Assembly (NCBI RefSeq): GCF_003865095.1
Contig: NZ_BHYK01000005.1
Span: forward strand, 1-64,000
Direction of reading: 5' to 3'
Source: Clostridium tagluense
GTDB taxonomy: Bacteria; Bacillota; Clostridia; Clostridiales; Clostridiaceae
Length of the DNA stretch: 64,000 nucleotides
The translations under genes and the position numbers were made by a program. The notes beneath the pieces were generated by a model. It was not told where the DNA came from. It did not search any database and worked only from the letters and a program-made list of their open reading frames with translations. Below are positions 62,272-64,000 of the stretch, in pieces (the first letter of the stretch is position 1; the number at the start of each line of letters is the position of its first letter).

Positions 62272-64000
62272 GTGGATATTTATAGTGATATAAAATATAT
62301 AAAAGGTGTTGGGCCTATAATGGCAGAAACATTGAATAAATGTGGAATTTTTAATGTATTAGATCTTTTATTATATTTTCCAAGAAATTATGAGAATGTA
62401 TCTGCTGTGAAAAATATTATGGATTGCGAAGATAATCAAAAAATCATTGTAGAATGCACTGTTTTAAATATATTAAAAGATCAGAGGTTAAAAAATAATA
62501 AAACTCTTTCTACGATACTATTTTGCCAAGGTGAAAATAAATTCAAAGGTAAGTGGTTTAATCAAACTTATGCAAAGAATAGCTTTAAAAATTCAAATAG
62601 TTATATCATCACTGGCAAAGTGAATAATTTTAAGGGTGAAATCACAATGATGAATCCAAAAATAGTGAAAAATACGTCGATGGATACAAATAAAATTATT
62701 GCAACATATCCACTTAAAAATAATGTTACAAATAATTTTTTCAATAAAATTATATCTGACGTTCTCTGTAATATTGAAATAACAGAGAACTTGCCTAAAT
62801 GGCTCCTGGATAAATACAGATTTTGTTCTTTAGATGAAGCTATTCGAAGTATTCATAGCCCTAAAAGTTTAGAATTACTTAATTCAGCTAAAAAAAGACT
62901 AAAATTTCAAGAGCTATTCACATATTCATTGAAAATATTAATGTTAAAAGAGTTTATAAAAACTAATAATGATGGCATCAAGTTTAAAATAGCTCCAGAA
63001 CTTACAACATTAAAAGAGCGACTTCCCTTTAACCTTACAAAAGCACAAAGTAAAGTTGTTCGGGAAATTTTAATAGATCAAAAGAAGGATAAAGGCATGA
63101 ATAGGCTTTTGCAGGGGGATGTTGGAAGCGGTAAAACAATAGTTGCTATAATTACCATGTTTAATGTGGTGAAAAATGGTTATCAAGCAGCTATGATGGC
63201 ACCAACTGAAATTCTAGCCAATCAACATTATGAGGAAATTCAAAATGTATTAAAAGATTTTCCGCTTACCATAAAGCTATTAACTGGAAGTACAACCCCT
63301 AAAAATAAGGAATTAATAAAACAAGAACTAAAGAATGGAACCATTGATGTTATTATTGGAACACATGCACTTATTGAAGATAATGTACAATTTAAAAACT
63401 TAGGTATGATTGTTACTGACGAGCAGCATCGCTTTGGAGTGTCACAAAGAAATAGGTTTTCTAATAAAGGTAAAAATATAGATATTCTTGTAATGACAGC
63501 TACACCTATACCAAGAACACTATCTTTATATTTATATGGTGATTTAGACGTATCTATAATAGATGAATTGCCACCAGGTAGGCAGAATATTGACACCTCC
63601 TATGAAAGTATGACCTCCAGTAGACACGTATATGAATTTGCATTAAGTGAAATTAATAAAGGAAGACAAGTTTACATAGTCTGCCCCTTGGTAGAAGAAA
63701 ATGAAGAAATGAAATTAAGTTCAGTTCAGGTGCTTTATGAAAAACTAAAGGGTGAATATTTTAACTCTACAGAAATAGCAATGGTATATGGTAAAATGCC
63801 TAGTAAGCAAAAAAATGAAATCATGGATAAATTTAAAACTGGAGAAATTAAAGCATTGATTTGTACCACTGTTATAGAAGTTGGAGTGAATGTTCCCAAT
63901 GCTACTGTTATGATAATTGAGAATTCAGAAAGGTTTGGTCTTGCACAACTTCACCAACTTAGAGGACGCGTAGGAAGAGGAGAGCATAAGTCCTATTGCA
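62272..64000 (+). CDS. recG: ATP-dependent DNA helicase RecG (5' part, runs off the window)
   Basis: An open frame of 576 codons from GTG at 62272 (after TTTTGGAGTGGTATT). It contains the wedge/OB region (IKGVGPIMAETLNKCGI start), Walker A LQGDVGSGKTIVAIIT (about 278), MAPTEILANQHY, the DEQH box TDEQHRFGVSQRNRF, MTATPIPRTL and the end RGRVGRGEHKSYC. RecG branch-migrates forks and Holliday junctions. The last roughly 100 residues lie beyond base 64000. Confidence 0.95.
   Translation, partial: MDIYSDIKYIKGVGPIMAETLNKCGIFNVLDLLLYFPRNYENVSAVKNIMDCEDNQKIIVECTVLNILKDQRLKNNKTLSTILFCQGENKFKGKWFNQTYAKNSFKNSNSYIITGKVNNFKGEITMMNPKIVKNTSMDTNKIIATYPLKNNVTNNFFNKIISDVLCNIEITENLPKWLLDKYRFCSLDEAIRSIHSPKSLELLNSAKKRLKFQELFTYSLKILMLKEFIKTNNDGIKFKIAPELTTLKERLPFNLTKAQSKVVREILIDQKKDKGMNRLLQGDVGSGKTIVAIITMFNVVKNGYQAAMMAPTEILANQHYEEIQNVLKDFPLTIKLLTGSTTPKNKELIKQELKNGTIDVIIGTHALIEDNVQFKNLGMIVTDEQHRFGVSQRNRFSNKGKNIDILVMTATPIPRTLSLYLYGDLDVSIIDELPPGRQNIDTSYESMTSSRHVYEFALSEINKGRQVYIVCPLVEENEEMKLSSVQVLYEKLKGEYFNSTEIAMVYGKMPSKQKNEIMDKFKTGEIKALICTTVIEVGVNVPNATVMIIENSERFGLAQLHQLRGRVGRGEHKSYC

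Noticed and set aside
1-64000. CRISPR arrays, tRNA and rRNA genes
   Set aside because: No regularly spaced direct repeats, cloverleaf-type T-loop sequences or rRNA signatures were noticed on either strand by eye.

Overview
The window is a low-GC Firmicute chromosome segment whose gene content and order point to Clostridium sensu stricto. It has the spoIIIA operon, spo0A, spoIVB, spoIIM, ytfJ and spoVM, strong AGGAGG-type ribosome binding sites, frequent GTG/TTG starts and very A+T-rich spacers. I cannot name the species from sequence alone.

Region 1 (1-16.7 kb): the 5' part of a transposase gene (minus strand) abuts spoIIIAC-AD-AE-AF-AG-AH. Next come an Asp23 gene, nusB, folD, xseA, xseB, ispA, dxs, a tlyA-type methyltransferase gene, nadK, argR, recN and spoIVB. 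A structured ~137-bp repeat fills the xseA-xseB gap and recurs just after xseB. Region 2 (16.9-24.1 kb): spo0A with an upstream 0A box, spoIIM, dacF, scpA-scpB, then convergent ytfJ/DUF2953 and a second D-Ala-D-Ala carboxypeptidase.

Region 3 (24.2-32 kb) is the most notable part. A conserved clostridial cysteine-rich FAD/NAD-binding oxidoreductase gene is cut after codon 17 by a 5,439-bp element. The element carries a large serine recombinase, a 54-codon gene, a ClpE-like AAA+ ATPase and a PAP2 phosphatase. Both junctions contain TGTCCT, in the same reading frame on both sides. Joining the two element ends rebuilds a symmetric attP-like site with 13/14 matching inverted arms placed exactly 9 nt from the central TG. 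Precise excision would restore a 330-codon gene that is translationally coupled to an FAD-dependent oxidoreductase gene.

Region 4 (32-44.3 kb) is accessory: a SEC-C/YkgJ cysteine protein, a CmpB-type membrane protein, an OhrR-like MarR regulator beside glutathione peroxidase with a palindromic operator, a large secreted glycosidase-like protein, a ferritin-like protein, a cluster of small proteins, asparaginase, an AzgA-type purine permease and a class I aminotransferase.

Region 5 (44.5-64 kb) is a dense housekeeping block: yicC-remA-gmk-rpoZ-coaBC-priA-def-fmt-yugP-rsmB-rlmN-prpC-prkC-rsgA-rpe-thiN. It is followed by a 56-aa membrane protein, spoVM (22 codons), rpmB (minus strand), a second asp23, fakA and the 5' part of recG, which runs off the end. 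No tRNA, rRNA or CRISPR was seen.
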